Part shown: positions 51,769 through 59,766 of the stretch, in pieces
How the letters are laid out: the number at the start of each line of letters is the position of its first letter
How positions within the stretch are numbered: position 1 is the stretch's first letter
NCBI GenBank assembly: GCA_013204025.1
Contig: JABMOW010000057.1
Location: 1-59,766, forward strand
Reading direction: 5' to 3'
DNA from: Fidelibacterota bacterium
GTDB taxonomy: Bacteria; Fidelibacterota; Marinisomatia; SCGC-AAA003-L08; JACNLC01
Length of the DNA: 59,766 nt
Translations under genes and position numbers: made by a program
Notes under the pieces: generated by a model
What the model was told of the DNA's origin: nothing
The model's input: only the letters and a program-made list of their open reading frames with translations
Database searches by the model: none

Positions 51769-53215
51769 TCATGGCCACCAAGTGGGGATAACTCACCTGC
51801 AGTTTTTCACTGGCGGCCAGTTTACTACCGTACGCCTTGAGCAGGTATTTTAATAAAACAGATTCAAATCTTTGGTTGAGGTCTGACCATGTGAATTCCT
51901 GACGATCCATGAATAGTTGGATGATCTCATCAGGAACCGGTTCGTCTGCATAATCCCTTACCCGTTTCTGCACTGCATGAAAGGTGCGTTCAGACATATC
52001 CATCATCTGTGCGGACTTCCGGGCAGAGCCGTATTTCTCAACCATATGAGACAACACCCCGAACTGGAATATCCCTCGGATCTCCTTCAGCGATTTATCG
52101 ATGGCGAAGCTGATGTCCAGATCCTCCAATGGGTCGCCGGAAACACCCGGGTGTTTTTCCAGAAATCGGATATATCCCATGACGGCACGCTCCCGATCAC
52201 CATTGTAGGGGAAATTCTGCTTCAGTAATTCATGAGCGGCCTTGCTTGCCTTCTCCAAATAAAATTTCGCCAGGCGGAGTTGCCCACGCCACTCGTGGAT
52301 ATGTCCCAGATAATAACAGGTGCCGGGGAGCATATGAAAGATTCCATGGGATGTAACCTCATCCATCGCTTTTTCGAACCATTGAAGGGCGGTATCTCCA
52401 TCCTTTTTATTCAGATGGATGAATCCCAGATTCGCAAAAATGAACGCTCGGGTATAGCAATTTTCCGCGCTGTCGATACACTTCATCATGGTGTCGATCC
52501 CGGCTTTATTATCCCCCTGATAAAATTTCAACATCCCCAGATCATGTCGGACGGCAATGGCGATGTGGTTAAACCGGTGTCTTTGAGCGAGATCGATGGC
52601 TTTCTCATATTCCTGATGGGCATTTTCATACTTTCCCATTCGACGGAAAAGATTGCCAATGATCTTATGATGATACGCAGCGACGGAATGCAAATTCACT
52701 TTCTTATAATAATTGAGTGATGTTGTGAGTTGATCCATCACATCCAGGTTTCCCGTACGGATATGTTGGACAAGAGTGTAGTATTCGGAAAGTCTGATCA
52801 AATATTCTGACCGGGTCAGGTGAGGGACCTGCTGAAGGAGGAGACGGGAGACTTCAAAACTGCCGATCATACCTAGAAATGAGACCATCTCAAGAAGGAT
52901 GAATGCTCGGGCATCACCGGAAGATTCCGGTACTAATTCATATGCCTGGCCAAGGAGCTTTGCACCAGAAAGGAAGTCCCCCTGTCGAATGATACAGCGC
53001 CCCTGCCCGGCGAGATATACTCCACGGACGGTATCGCTGCATGAATCCAGATCAAATTTGGTAAATTCCCGATAGGTTTTTGGCAGGTCGGATTCTGCCA
53101 GAAGGGCGGCCTGGGAAATAAATTCTACCCATTGCGACGGACTGATATCAGCGCCATCCTTGAGCGTGGGATACTCATCATTTCCATTCCGAAAGATGTC
53201 AGGAAGTTCTATCAA
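51749..53215 (-). CDS. TPR regulator with two Fis-like helix-turn-helix motifs
   Basis: A 488-residue cytoplasmic protein. It starts at TTG 53215 with GGAG 8 nt upstream. Residues about 60-350 are tetratricopeptide repeats (IIGNLFRRMGKYENAHQEYE, FANLGFIHLNKKDGDTALQW). The C-terminal part has two related Fis/HTH_8-type motifs, HMVEKYGSARKSAQMMDMSE near residue 400 and YLLKAYGSKLAASEKLQVSY at the extreme C terminus. The second helix pair ends only about 10 residues before the stop. It may be a DNA-binding regulator sensing through its TPRs, but no target is evident. Its last three codons and stop lie in the repeat word shared with the adjacent GxxExxY cassette. Confidence 0.75.
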   Translation of the reverse strand: MIELPDIFRNGNDEYPTLKDGADISPSQWVEFISQAALLAESDLPKTYREFTKFDLDSCSDTVRGVYLAGQGRCIIRQGDFLSGAKLLGQAYELVPESSGDARAFILLEMVSFLGMIGSFEVSRLLLQQVPHLTRSEYLIRLSEYYTLVQHIRTGNLDVMDQLTTSLNYYKKVNLHSVAAYHHKIIGNLFRRMGKYENAHQEYEKAIDLAQRHRFNHIAIAVRHDLGMLKFYQGDNKAGIDTMMKCIDSAENCYTRAFIFANLGFIHLNKKDGDTALQWFEKAMDEVTSHGIFHMLPGTCYYLGHIHEWRGQLRLAKFYLEKASKAAHELLKQNFPYNGDRERAVMGYIRFLEKHPGVSGDPLEDLDISFAIDKSLKEIRGIFQFGVLSHMVEKYGSARKSAQMMDMSERTFHAVQKRVRDYADEPVPDEIIQLFMDRQEFTWSDLNQRFESVLLKYLLKAYGSKLAASEKLQVSYPHLVAMTRKQDH

Positions 53216-53539
53216 AGGATAATTCTCCAGTAAACTGAACGAAATATTTTATGAAAATGACTACATAAAGCAAGCATTATATTTAAATAAAATTCAGAAT
53301 GTTATGAAATATTGCGTAGATACTGGAGATTATGGGTGCAAAAAATTATCGAATGAGTCGGCAATTATTGTATAAAGGGAAATCTATTTGGATTTGATTT
53401 ACATGCTTTTTAACCGTTCACGAAGAAAACGGATTCCGAATACAAAAACTAGAGTATGTTTTTTAGAGGCATTTAACCCAGACATATGTACTACCTACGG
53501 ATAAAGTTCCTAAACCAGTCAAGATTTAATAGCTCGTCT
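53216..53539. other. Gene-free AT-rich stretch
   Basis: This 324-nt stretch separates the TPR regulator from the lipoprotein gene, both on the minus strand. It should contain the promoter of the regulator gene. I see no coding frame, hairpin with T-tract or structured RNA in it. Confidence 0.4.
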
Positions 53540-54244
53540 TCACTTATCCAGATCATCCCTGAACATCAGGGCCGATGATGCGGCTGCGAGGACGATCTTT
53601 TCATCGCCGGTTAAGTGGTTGGACAGCCAGACCTTTCCACCATTTAGCGTTTGGACTGCCGCAACGGATACATCATCGAGGGTGAATTTGTATCCTATGA
53701 CCTTGGGTCCCAGGGAGCCTTTTTCCAGCTCTCTCACCGGACTGATAGCATAGGTTTGGTCTTTTCCCACCAACTCTCCGTGACTGCTTTTTTCAAAGGC
53801 AATTTCGTTGGGATTGGTTAAGGTCAGCTCCCACTTCGAATCAGGATCATTTAGGATGATTTGAGCTTTGAAGAAATCATCCACATCCAGAGGGATGTCT
53901 ATCTGTGTCCTCAATAGTTTTACCGATTTCATATTCAGATTACCGGCGCAATAAACCTCCACAGATTCGCCCGAACCATTGAATTGAGTAAAGCTAAATT
54001 TCTGCTGAGCATTCTTGAAATTGATGAGCAAATGGATTTCTGTCCCGGTCTTCCATCCACCTTTTACTTTACTGGTTTTAAATTCTCCGAAAGAGAGCAC
54101 ACGGCAAATTTGCCAACCTTGTAATCCCTTTACCTTCAATTCGGTACCTTGTATTTTCAGTTGGTCATCCACGTGCATCACAAACGGAGAGCAGGCGAAA
54201 AGGAATAGTGCAATAGCCGAAAGTTGTACTGATGTTTTAATCAT
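53540..54244 (-). CDS. Putative lipoprotein of unknown function
   Basis: A 234-residue protein when started at ATG 54244, which has AAGGA 8 nt upstream and gives a typical lipoprotein signal (SVQLSAIALFLFACSPF, lipobox around F-A-C). An in-frame upstream start would add 41 unconvincing residues. The mature part is beta-rich and lacks recognisable motifs; it includes KSVKLLRTQIDIPLDVDDFF and KVIGYKFTLDDVSVAAVQTL. No family was recognised. It stands alone, with gene-free flanks on both sides. Confidence 0.65.
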   Translation of the reverse strand: MIKTSVQLSAIALFLFACSPFVMHVDDQLKIQGTELKVKGLQGWQICRVLSFGEFKTSKVKGGWKTGTEIHLLINFKNAQQKFSFTQFNGSGESVEVYCAGNLNMKSVKLLRTQIDIPLDVDDFFKAQIILNDPDSKWELTLTNPNEIAFEKSSHGELVGKDQTYAISPVRELEKGSLGPKVIGYKFTLDDVSVAAVQTLNGGKVWLSNHLTGDEKIVLAAASSALMFRDDLDK

Positions 54245-54432
54245 GATCTGTCCTTTCACATAAACGTATTTATACTCATTACAAAGGATGAAACAGTGTA
54301 ATCCAGGAAATAGTTGGCAATTCTTGAAAATAAATATGAATGAATACAAGTTTTCACGAATTATCAAATTGTGGACACGGGTGTTATCTCATCAAAAATT
54401 TGTTGACAGTATAACGAACTCATAACGCCAAA

Positions 54433-54480
54433 CGCTGAATATCGAACATCCATTATCCAATATCCTGCATTCTGCAATCA
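54433..54480. repeat. Word-like degenerate repeat (GAATATCGAACATCC type)
   Basis: CTGAATATCGAACATCC, ATTATCCAATATCC and TGCATTCTGCAATC follow each other closely here, variations of the words A-A-T-A-T-C and C-A-T-C-C. I recall very similar low-complexity phrases in intergenic DNA of many Bacteroidetes-like genomes. It lies just upstream of rlmD. Confidence 0.4.
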
Positions 54481-54512
54481 TCGCTCAACTTCCTGATGGT
54501 AGTTACGAAAAT

Positions 54513-55943
54513 ATGCCCGTAAATTTGCCGCCTGTTATGACTACAATACTTCCAAAAAAAGGTGAAATCGTTTCCCTGACCATCGAATCTCTGGCATTTG
54601 GCGGAATGGGTGTGGCGCATATTGGCGAGATGGTCGTTTTTGTGAAAAACGCTATCCCAGGGCAAGAAGTGGAAGCCCGAATCCTAAAGAAAAGAAGTTC
54701 TTACTTGGAAGCAAAAGCGCTTTCTGTCATATCTGACTCCTCTCTCTCCGTTCCTGTGAACTGTGCTCATTTCAAATACTGTGGGGGATGTACTTTTCAA
54801 AATCTGTCATACGAGATTCAACTGACAGAAAAGGAATCACAAGTTCGGGATATCTACCGCAGGATTGGCGGATTCAACGATGTGCAGATTGATCCGATTG
54901 TAGGTTGTAGTGAAACTTTCCATTACCGGAATAAAATGGAATTCACCTTCTCAAACCACCGATTTATCACAGAATTAGACGAAGACCTGCCACGTGATTA
55001 TGTACTGGGTGCGCATACTCCCGGGAAGTACGACAAAATTTTAAATATCGATCAGTGCTTGCTGCAACTGGATGTGTGTAACGATATTCTGCAACTGGTG
55101 AAAGCCAGAGTTCGCGAACTGGATATTGCGCCATATGACATAATGAACCATACCGGATTCATGCGGTATCTGATCATTCGAACCAGTGAAGTGAATGACG
55201 AGATCATGGTGAACCTGGTGACTGCATCTGAATCGCCAGTAAAACTCCAACCTTTAGTGGATGAACTTATACAGCGGTTTCCATCAATTATCAGTATTGT
55301 GAATAATATTACGTCACGGAAATCCGGTGTATCTGTCGGTGAAAAAGAGACCATCCTTTTTGGAAGAGATTATCTGGCTGACCGAATCGGAGAGCTGCAA
55401 TTCCATATTTCTGCAAATTCGTTTTTTCAAACAAACACCAGGCAGGCCACAACATTATATGATATCGTCCGTGATCATTGTGGATTAACTGGAAAAGAAA
55501 CAGTTTACGACCTATTCTGCGGTGCAGGATCTATTTCGTTATATGTTGCATCCGCAGCAAAAGAAGTTCTGGGATTTGAATTGGTACCGTCAGCAATCCG
55601 GGACGCGCGGCAAAATGCTGAATTGAATGGTGTTGAGAATGTACGGTTTTTCGAGGGCAATCTGATGGATATGTTCCGTGACTCTCCTGAATTGTCTCAA
55701 TTGCCTTTACCGGACGTACTCATTATCGACCCTCCGCGAGCTGGATTACATCCTAACACCGTGAAAGACGTACTTACCCAATCTCCACGTCGGATAGTGT
55801 ACGTTTCATGTAATCCTTCCACACAAGCACGCGACGTGAGACTGTTGTGTGATGAGGGTTATACACTTGATAAAATTATCCCTGTAGATATGTTTCCGCA
55901 TACTCCCCATATCGAGACGGTAGCGGTACTAACCCGAAATTAA
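54513..55943 (+). CDS. rlmD: 23S rRNA (uracil-5-)-methyltransferase, RlmD/RumA type
   Basis: A 476-residue class I SAM methyltransferase. It begins with a TRAM domain (LTIESLAFGGMGVAHIGEMV), followed by the [4Fe-4S] cysteines in CAHFKYCGGCTF. The methyltransferase domain has YDLFCGAGSISLYVA (SAM binding), LIIDPPRAGLHP and the catalytic Cys in VYVSCNPSTQARD, with the general base Glu in PHTPHIETVAVL. RlmD methylates uracil in 23S rRNA; tRNA is the substrate of the sister enzyme TrmA, so specificity is a family-level call. The start is uncertain between ATG 54513 and ATG 54537. It lies 2 nt before the ABC transporter pair. Confidence 0.9.
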   Translation: MPVNLPPVMTTILPKKGEIVSLTIESLAFGGMGVAHIGEMVVFVKNAIPGQEVEARILKKRSSYLEAKALSVISDSSLSVPVNCAHFKYCGGCTFQNLSYEIQLTEKESQVRDIYRRIGGFNDVQIDPIVGCSETFHYRNKMEFTFSNHRFITELDEDLPRDYVLGAHTPGKYDKILNIDQCLLQLDVCNDILQLVKARVRELDIAPYDIMNHTGFMRYLIIRTSEVNDEIMVNLVTASESPVKLQPLVDELIQRFPSIISIVNNITSRKSGVSVGEKETILFGRDYLADRIGELQFHISANSFFQTNTRQATTLYDIVRDHCGLTGKETVYDLFCGAGSISLYVASAAKEVLGFELVPSAIRDARQNAELNGVENVRFFEGNLMDMFRDSPELSQLPLPDVLIIDPPRAGLHPNTVKDVLTQSPRRIVYVSCNPSTQARDVRLLCDEGYTLDKIIPVDMFPHTPHIETVAVLTRN

Positions 55944-55945
55944 CC

Positions 55946-56866
55946 GTGGTAAATGCAATATCTATAACCGACCTGAAAAAAAAATATGGCTCCTTTGAAG
56001 CATTGAAGGGGATCAACCTAGATATCCCGGAAGGATCCTTCTTTGGACTACTGGGTCCCAACGGTGCCGGGAAAACAACCACCATCGGAATATTAACCGG
56101 GCTCGTAAACATTACATCAGGCAGCGCCCGCATCATGGGCTACGATGTGGTGAAAGAGTATAAAAAATCCCGCGCCATCGTAGGGATTTCCCCGCAGGAA
56201 CTGAACTTCGACCCCTTCTTCACTTTGGATGACCTGTTGACGTTGCAAGGCGGATATTATGGAATGAAACCGAAAGAAGCCAGAGCAAAGGCGATGGAGC
56301 TTCTGAAACAATTCGGGCTGGAATCCAAAAGCAAAGTGAAAATGAGACAGCTTTCCGGCGGAATGAAACGACGAGTTCAGATTGCCAAGGCTATGGTTCA
56401 TGATCCACCTATTCTAATTTTAGATGAACCCACCGCCGGTGTGGATATCGAACTCCGGCACCTAATGTGGGAGTACCTCGCCAAGATTAATAAAGAAGGA
56501 AAAACGATCCTTCTGACCACTCACTACATCGAGGAAGCAGAGAATCTCTGCGACCATGTTGCCATCATTGATCAGGGACGAATCATCACAGAAGGTACAC
56601 CCAAAGCATTGATCCGGGATGTAGGGGAGAGTATGATCTGCATCCGGGTAAACGACTGGCCGGAAAAAATGGAACTTCCTCAATGGCAGTACACCGTTGT
56701 AGATAACCAACTGCATATTCAAACCAGTGATCCCGATACGGATATAGGGCACATTTTGTCTATCCTGGCAAAGGAAAATGTAGCGGTTCTGGAAGTAAAA
56801 TTGAAGAAAAGTAACCTTGAAGAAGTGTTCATTAAATTGACAGGAAAACGGATTGATGAATCCTGA
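55946..56866 (+). CDS. ABC transporter ATP-binding protein (YadG-like exporter)
   Basis: A 306-residue ATPase. It has Walker A LLGPNGAGKTTTIGILTG near residue 35, Q-loop SPQELNFD, signature MRQLSGGMKRRVQIAKAM, Walker B PILILDEPTAGVD and the H-loop LLTTHYIEEAE. A C-terminal extension of about 80 residues with KSNLEEVFIKLTGKRI is typical of exporters of the DrrA/YadG group. It starts at GTG 55946, 2 nt after the rlmD stop. The permease gene follows after 46 nt, so the two form one ABC-2 type exporter. The substrate (drug, lipid or polysaccharide) is unknown. Confidence 0.93.
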   Translation: MVNAISITDLKKKYGSFEALKGINLDIPEGSFFGLLGPNGAGKTTTIGILTGLVNITSGSARIMGYDVVKEYKKSRAIVGISPQELNFDPFFTLDDLLTLQGGYYGMKPKEARAKAMELLKQFGLESKSKVKMRQLSGGMKRRVQIAKAMVHDPPILILDEPTAGVDIELRHLMWEYLAKINKEGKTILLTTHYIEEAENLCDHVAIIDQGRIITEGTPKALIRDVGESMICIRVNDWPEKMELPQWQYTVVDNQLHIQTSDPDTDIGHILSILAKENVAVLEVKLKKSNLEEVFIKLTGKRIDES

Positions 56867-56912
56867 CATCATTCTATTATCAATTACATTTTGGGATATT
56901 GGAATCCAATAA

Positions 56913-57710
56913 ATGATAACTGATCATCACGTCAGTAAGAAAATTTTTATGTTTAATATTGGTTTTCTCACGTTGGTAAAAAGGGAAATTTGGCGATTCA
57001 TGTCATTGTATAAACAGACGCTGCTGCCAAGTTTGATTTCCTCCGGATTGTACATTATGGTGTTTGGACAAAGTTTGGGTTCACGGATCGGTACGATAAA
57101 AGAATCCAGCTACATTGATTATATAATCCCTGGACTGGCGATGATGGCTGTCATCAATCATTCGTTTCAGAATTCATCCTCCAGCATGATGCAGTCCAAA
57201 TTTTTACGATTCATCGAAGATATCCTGGTGACGCCACTGAGTGGTCTGGAGCTGAGCACCGGCTACATTGTGGGAGGTTTGGTACGGGGTGTTTTAAACG
57301 GGATCCTCGTCTTGGCATTGGGTTGGTTACTTACCGGATTTACAATCTCATCCTGGTGGCTCACACTGTTGTATCTTATCGTGGTTTCCTGGGGATTTTC
57401 AGCCATCGGTGTCATCGTAGGGATCTTTGCAGAATCCTGGGATCACATCGCCGTATTCACAAATTTCATTTTTATGCCGCTGATATTTTTGGGTGGCGTT
57501 TTTTATTCAATTGATATGTTACCCCCTTTTTGGCGAGGCATTTCTCAATTTAATCCACTGTACTGGATGATCAACGGGATGCGATATGCAACACTGGGGA
57601 TTTATGATACTTCTCCATTACTTTCGCTGTTGATCAGTGTTGCCATTGCTGTTATTTTTACGATTACGGCATCATTCATGTTTAGCAAAGGATACAAGAT
57701 TAAAACGTGA
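56913..57710 (+). CDS. ABC-2 type transporter permease (YadH-like)
   Basis: A 265-residue membrane protein with about six hydrophobic helices: PSLISSGLYIMVFGQSLG, then IIPGLAMMAVINHSFQNSS, SWGFSAIGVIVGIFAE, and FMPLIFLGGVFYSIDMLPPF. The segment QFNPLYWMINGMRYATLG is the family signature of ABC-2 permeases. It works with the ATPase encoded 46 nt upstream. The true start may be ATG 56949, 12 codons in, since family members begin near LVKREIWRFM. Confidence 0.9.
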   Translation: MITDHHVSKKIFMFNIGFLTLVKREIWRFMSLYKQTLLPSLISSGLYIMVFGQSLGSRIGTIKESSYIDYIIPGLAMMAVINHSFQNSSSSMMQSKFLRFIEDILVTPLSGLELSTGYIVGGLVRGVLNGILVLALGWLLTGFTISSWWLTLLYLIVVSWGFSAIGVIVGIFAESWDHIAVFTNFIFMPLIFLGGVFYSIDMLPPFWRGISQFNPLYWMINGMRYATLGIYDTSPLLSLLISVAIAVIFTITASFMFSKGYKIKT

Positions 57711-58032
57711 GTTGAATAAAAAACGCTTACTGTCCAAAAAGCCTACACTTTCACAGAAAACTAATGAAGATTAACAAATTCCATCAGTTATCTCTCTAAA
57801 ACACTCAAAAAACATAGCTGCATCCGGTTGATTCGATCATTCAATTAAGGAATTATTTTGGGTAAAATGTCATGAAAAATCTTTCATGGATGCACTGTAA
57901 TTGATTATTATTTTATTCAAATAATTTGCAGAAATTGGGCAATTAGTATCCAATTCGTTCATTTTATGAATTCTGATTTCGCAACACTAAAAGAATTATT
58001 GCAGAATTAACCGATACAGGGAGATAACCATC
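57711..58032. other. Gene-free stretch with a small perfect hairpin
   Basis: This 322-nt AT-rich region lies between the ABC permease and the last secreted-protein gene. CATGAAA (57871-57877), loop AATC and TTTCATG (57882-57888) form a perfect 7-bp inverted repeat of unknown role. No coding frame was recognised. Confidence 0.4.
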
Positions 58033-59766
58033 ATGAAGAAAATTAGCATATTTATTATAACTTTATTATTGTCATTGGTTCAGGGCGTTGAACCACCGGA
58101 CCAGTTTACATTTAATCAATCTACACAACAGGCCTTTTACTTTGTCATATCTGGTACTATTGATGGCGGGACACTGTCAACAGATGACTGGGTAGGCGCT
58201 TTTAATGGTGATTTATGTGTAGGGTCCAGTCAATGGGCAGGTGAATATACTGCTGTTATGGTCATGGGGAATGACGGTTATCCTTATTCTGCCGGATACA
58301 TGGCTTCGGGAGGTTTTCCTTCGTTCAAAATCTATGATACATCAACGGGCGATTACCTGGATGCTACTGCATCAAATGTGGACGGATGGGCAAATAATGG
58401 CATCTTTTACATAAATGAACTGAACGCGACGACGGGACTTGAAGGATGCACAGATATGAGCGCTTGCAATTATAATCCCGATGCCACCATCGATGATGGA
58501 AGCTGTCTGGACGAAGATTGCTTTGGCGAATGCGGCGGTACTGCAGTTGAAGATTGTAACGGTGTTTGCGGTGGTGATGCCTATGCAGACGGATGCGGTG
58601 TCTGTGATAACGATCCTGGAAATGATAATATCGACATGGATGATTGTGGCGTGTGTAACGGCGACAATAGCTGTTACGGTTGTACGGATTCGGGTGCCAT
58701 CAATTACGATCCGTCAGCTACTTTAGACGACGGTTCCTGCATCCTTCCCACCGAACAACCCTCTGACTTCTCTTTCAACCAATCTACCCAACAAGCCTTT
58801 TATTTTATCGTTGAAGCCATGTTGGATGATGGTTCCCTGACTCCCGAAGTGGACTGGATCGGTGCTTTCAAGGGTGATGTATGTGTGGGCGCGGTTGCCT
58901 GGGATGGCGAATATACAGCGGTTCTGGCAATGGGTGACGACGGTTATGGATACTCTGCCGGGTACCTCCTGCCAGGTGAAATCCCCACTTTTAAAATTTA
59001 CGATGGAGCCAATGGTGATTATTATGATGCGGTTGCGTCGGAGAATCACCCCTGGCAGAACAACGGTATTTTTTATATTCAGTTATTAGCCGGTTATTCC
59101 GTTGTGCTTGGGTGTACGGATATAGAAGCCTGCAACTACGATTCGGGCGCTAACGTTGATGACGGTACGTGCTTGTATCTGGACTGTTTTGACGAATGTG
59201 GTGGACCCGCAGCATTAGACGAGTGTGATGTTTGTGATGGTCCGGGCTACTACACATATTATTCAGATAGTGATGGAGATACATTTGGCGACCCCAATAG
59301 CACTATTTTAGACTGCGAACTACCTGTAGGTTATGTTGAAAATCGCGAAGATTGTAATGATGGGGATGAGAATATTAATCCCGATGCAACCGATGATGAT
59401 TGCAATGGTATCGATGATGATTGTAATGATACTGCCGATGATGGTTATGTACCCACCGATACCCTTTGTGGGTTAGGTGTTTGTGAATCCTCTGGTATGC
59501 TTGATTGTAACGACGGCATTGAGGTGGATGCTTGCGTTGAAGGTCTACCGACCGGGCTAGACGATGACTGTAACGGTATCGATGAAGATTGTAGTGGAAC
59601 TGCCGATGAAGGTTATGCACCCACCGATACCTTTTGTGGGTTAGGTGTTTGTGAATCCACCGGTATACTTGATTGTTTTGCAGGTGAAGAAGTTGATTCC
59701 TGTGTAGAAGGTTTATCCACGGGTGCAGACGATGACTGTAACGGTATCGATGAAGATTGTAGTGGA
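58033..59766 (+). CDS. Secreted repeat protein with MopE-like calcium/copper repeat modules (3' end cut by window)
   Basis: The frame is open for 578 codons to the right edge. It starts at ATG 58033 with GGGAGA upstream and a signal peptide (ISIFIITLLLSLVQGVE). A domain of about 115 residues occurs twice (FTFNQSTQQAFYFVISG and FSFNQSTQQAFYFIVEA), each followed by the cysteine module ACNYNPDATIDDGSC or ACNYDSGANVDDGTC. A segment with SDSDGDTFGDPNST begins an Asp/Cys-rich array resembling the putative metal-binding motif of MopE-like proteins (CNGIDDDCNDTADDGY). From 59395 the array is an exact-period tandem repeat. It is probably a surface or secreted structural protein. Confidence 0.85.
   Translation, partial: MKKISIFIITLLLSLVQGVEPPDQFTFNQSTQQAFYFVISGTIDGGTLSTDDWVGAFNGDLCVGSSQWAGEYTAVMVMGNDGYPYSAGYMASGGFPSFKIYDTSTGDYLDATASNVDGWANNGIFYINELNATTGLEGCTDMSACNYNPDATIDDGSCLDEDCFGECGGTAVEDCNGVCGGDAYADGCGVCDNDPGNDNIDMDDCGVCNGDNSCYGCTDSGAINYDPSATLDDGSCILPTEQPSDFSFNQSTQQAFYFIVEAMLDDGSLTPEVDWIGAFKGDVCVGAVAWDGEYTAVLAMGDDGYGYSAGYLLPGEIPTFKIYDGANGDYYDAVASENHPWQNNGIFYIQLLAGYSVVLGCTDIEACNYDSGANVDDGTCLYLDCFDECGGPAALDECDVCDGPGYYTYYSDSDGDTFGDPNSTILDCELPVGYVENREDCNDGDENINPDATDDDCNGIDDDCNDTADDGYVPTDTLCGLGVCESSGMLDCNDGIEVDACVEGLPTGLDDDCNGIDEDCSGTADEGYAPTDTFCGLGVCESTGILDCFAGEEVDSCVEGLSTGADDDCNGIDEDCSG
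59395..59766 (+). repeat. Tandem repeat of 168 bp inside the secreted-protein gene
   Basis: The word GATGA-Y-TG-Y-AA-Y-GGTATCGAT occurs at 59395, 59563 and 59731, exactly 168 bp (56 codons) apart, with intervening sequence also similar. At least two full copies and a truncated third are present, cut by the window edge. Each unit encodes four to six Asp and Cys residues. Confidence 0.9.

Noticed and set aside
54245-54367. N-terminal extension of the lipoprotein gene
   Set aside because: The added 41 residues are unlike a signal sequence, and the internal ATG has both a ribosome binding site and a lipoprotein signal.

Overview
The window looks like chromosomal DNA of an uncultured-type marine or anoxic member of the FCB group; Candidatus Marinimicrobia (SAR406) is my best guess. 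That rests on family resemblance, not on a marker gene: moderately AT-rich DNA, large secreted proteins with dockerin-like calcium repeats and the cysteine module C-T-D-x-x-A-x-N-Y...D-D-G-S-C, an ExbB/ExbD/ExbD/TonB operon, and a DUF4159/DUF4175 pair. No rRNA or tRNA gene, insertion sequence, CRISPR array or prophage was seen.

Layout. 1-3030: two coupled ATPase genes on the minus strand (one with TPRs, cut by the window edge), preceded by two matching palindromes. 3222-7326: glycolate oxidase genes glcD-glcE-glcF and an enoyl-CoA isomerase, each overlapping or abutting the next. 7309-10676: an orphan FetB-type permease, glmS and a small cysteine-rich exported protein. 10808-18120: DUF4159, DUF4175 and TPR proteins, then a LiaF-like membrane protein and a VOC protein. 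18155-27087 (minus): two HAD phosphatases, a lipase, a Ste24-type protease, TonB/ExbD/ExbD/ExbB, a C-terminal processing protease and an ENPP-type phosphodiesterase. 27363-31057 (plus): rarA, an M48 protease and a phosphohexomutase.

31286-37801 is the highlight: a compact bacterial microcompartment (BMC) operon on the minus strand. Its order of transcription is a SorC/DeoR-type regulator, an RpiB-DeoC fusion enzyme, a double-stacking-type BMC-T, a BMC-H, a BMC-P, an acylating aldehyde dehydrogenase, a PduT-like BMC-T and two more BMC-P genes. DeoC should cleave deoxyribose 5-phosphate to glyceraldehyde 3-phosphate and acetaldehyde. The dehydrogenase should turn the acetaldehyde into acetyl-CoA inside the shell. 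This resembles the sugar-phosphate-utilising (SPU) class of BMC. Distinctive points are the fusion, an encapsulation-peptide-like helix in its linker that matches the one at the start of the dehydrogenase, a Cys-to-Asp change in the RpiB active site, a cysteine cluster in the linker, and a palindrome pair 21 bp apart at the promoter.

37906-44438 carries signalling proteins: a soluble-adenylyl-cyclase-like protein of 1334 residues, a DUF3307 membrane protein and a GAF/HD-GYP phosphodiesterase. 44901-50984 holds two large secreted repeat proteins (beta-helix with dockerin; LRR with LDL-receptor class A modules and dockerin). 51000-51768 is a GxxExxY nuclease-like gene bracketed by long direct repeats. 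It is followed by a TPR regulator, a lipoprotein, rlmD, an ABC exporter pair, and a secreted repeat protein that runs off the right edge inside a 168-bp tandem repeat.
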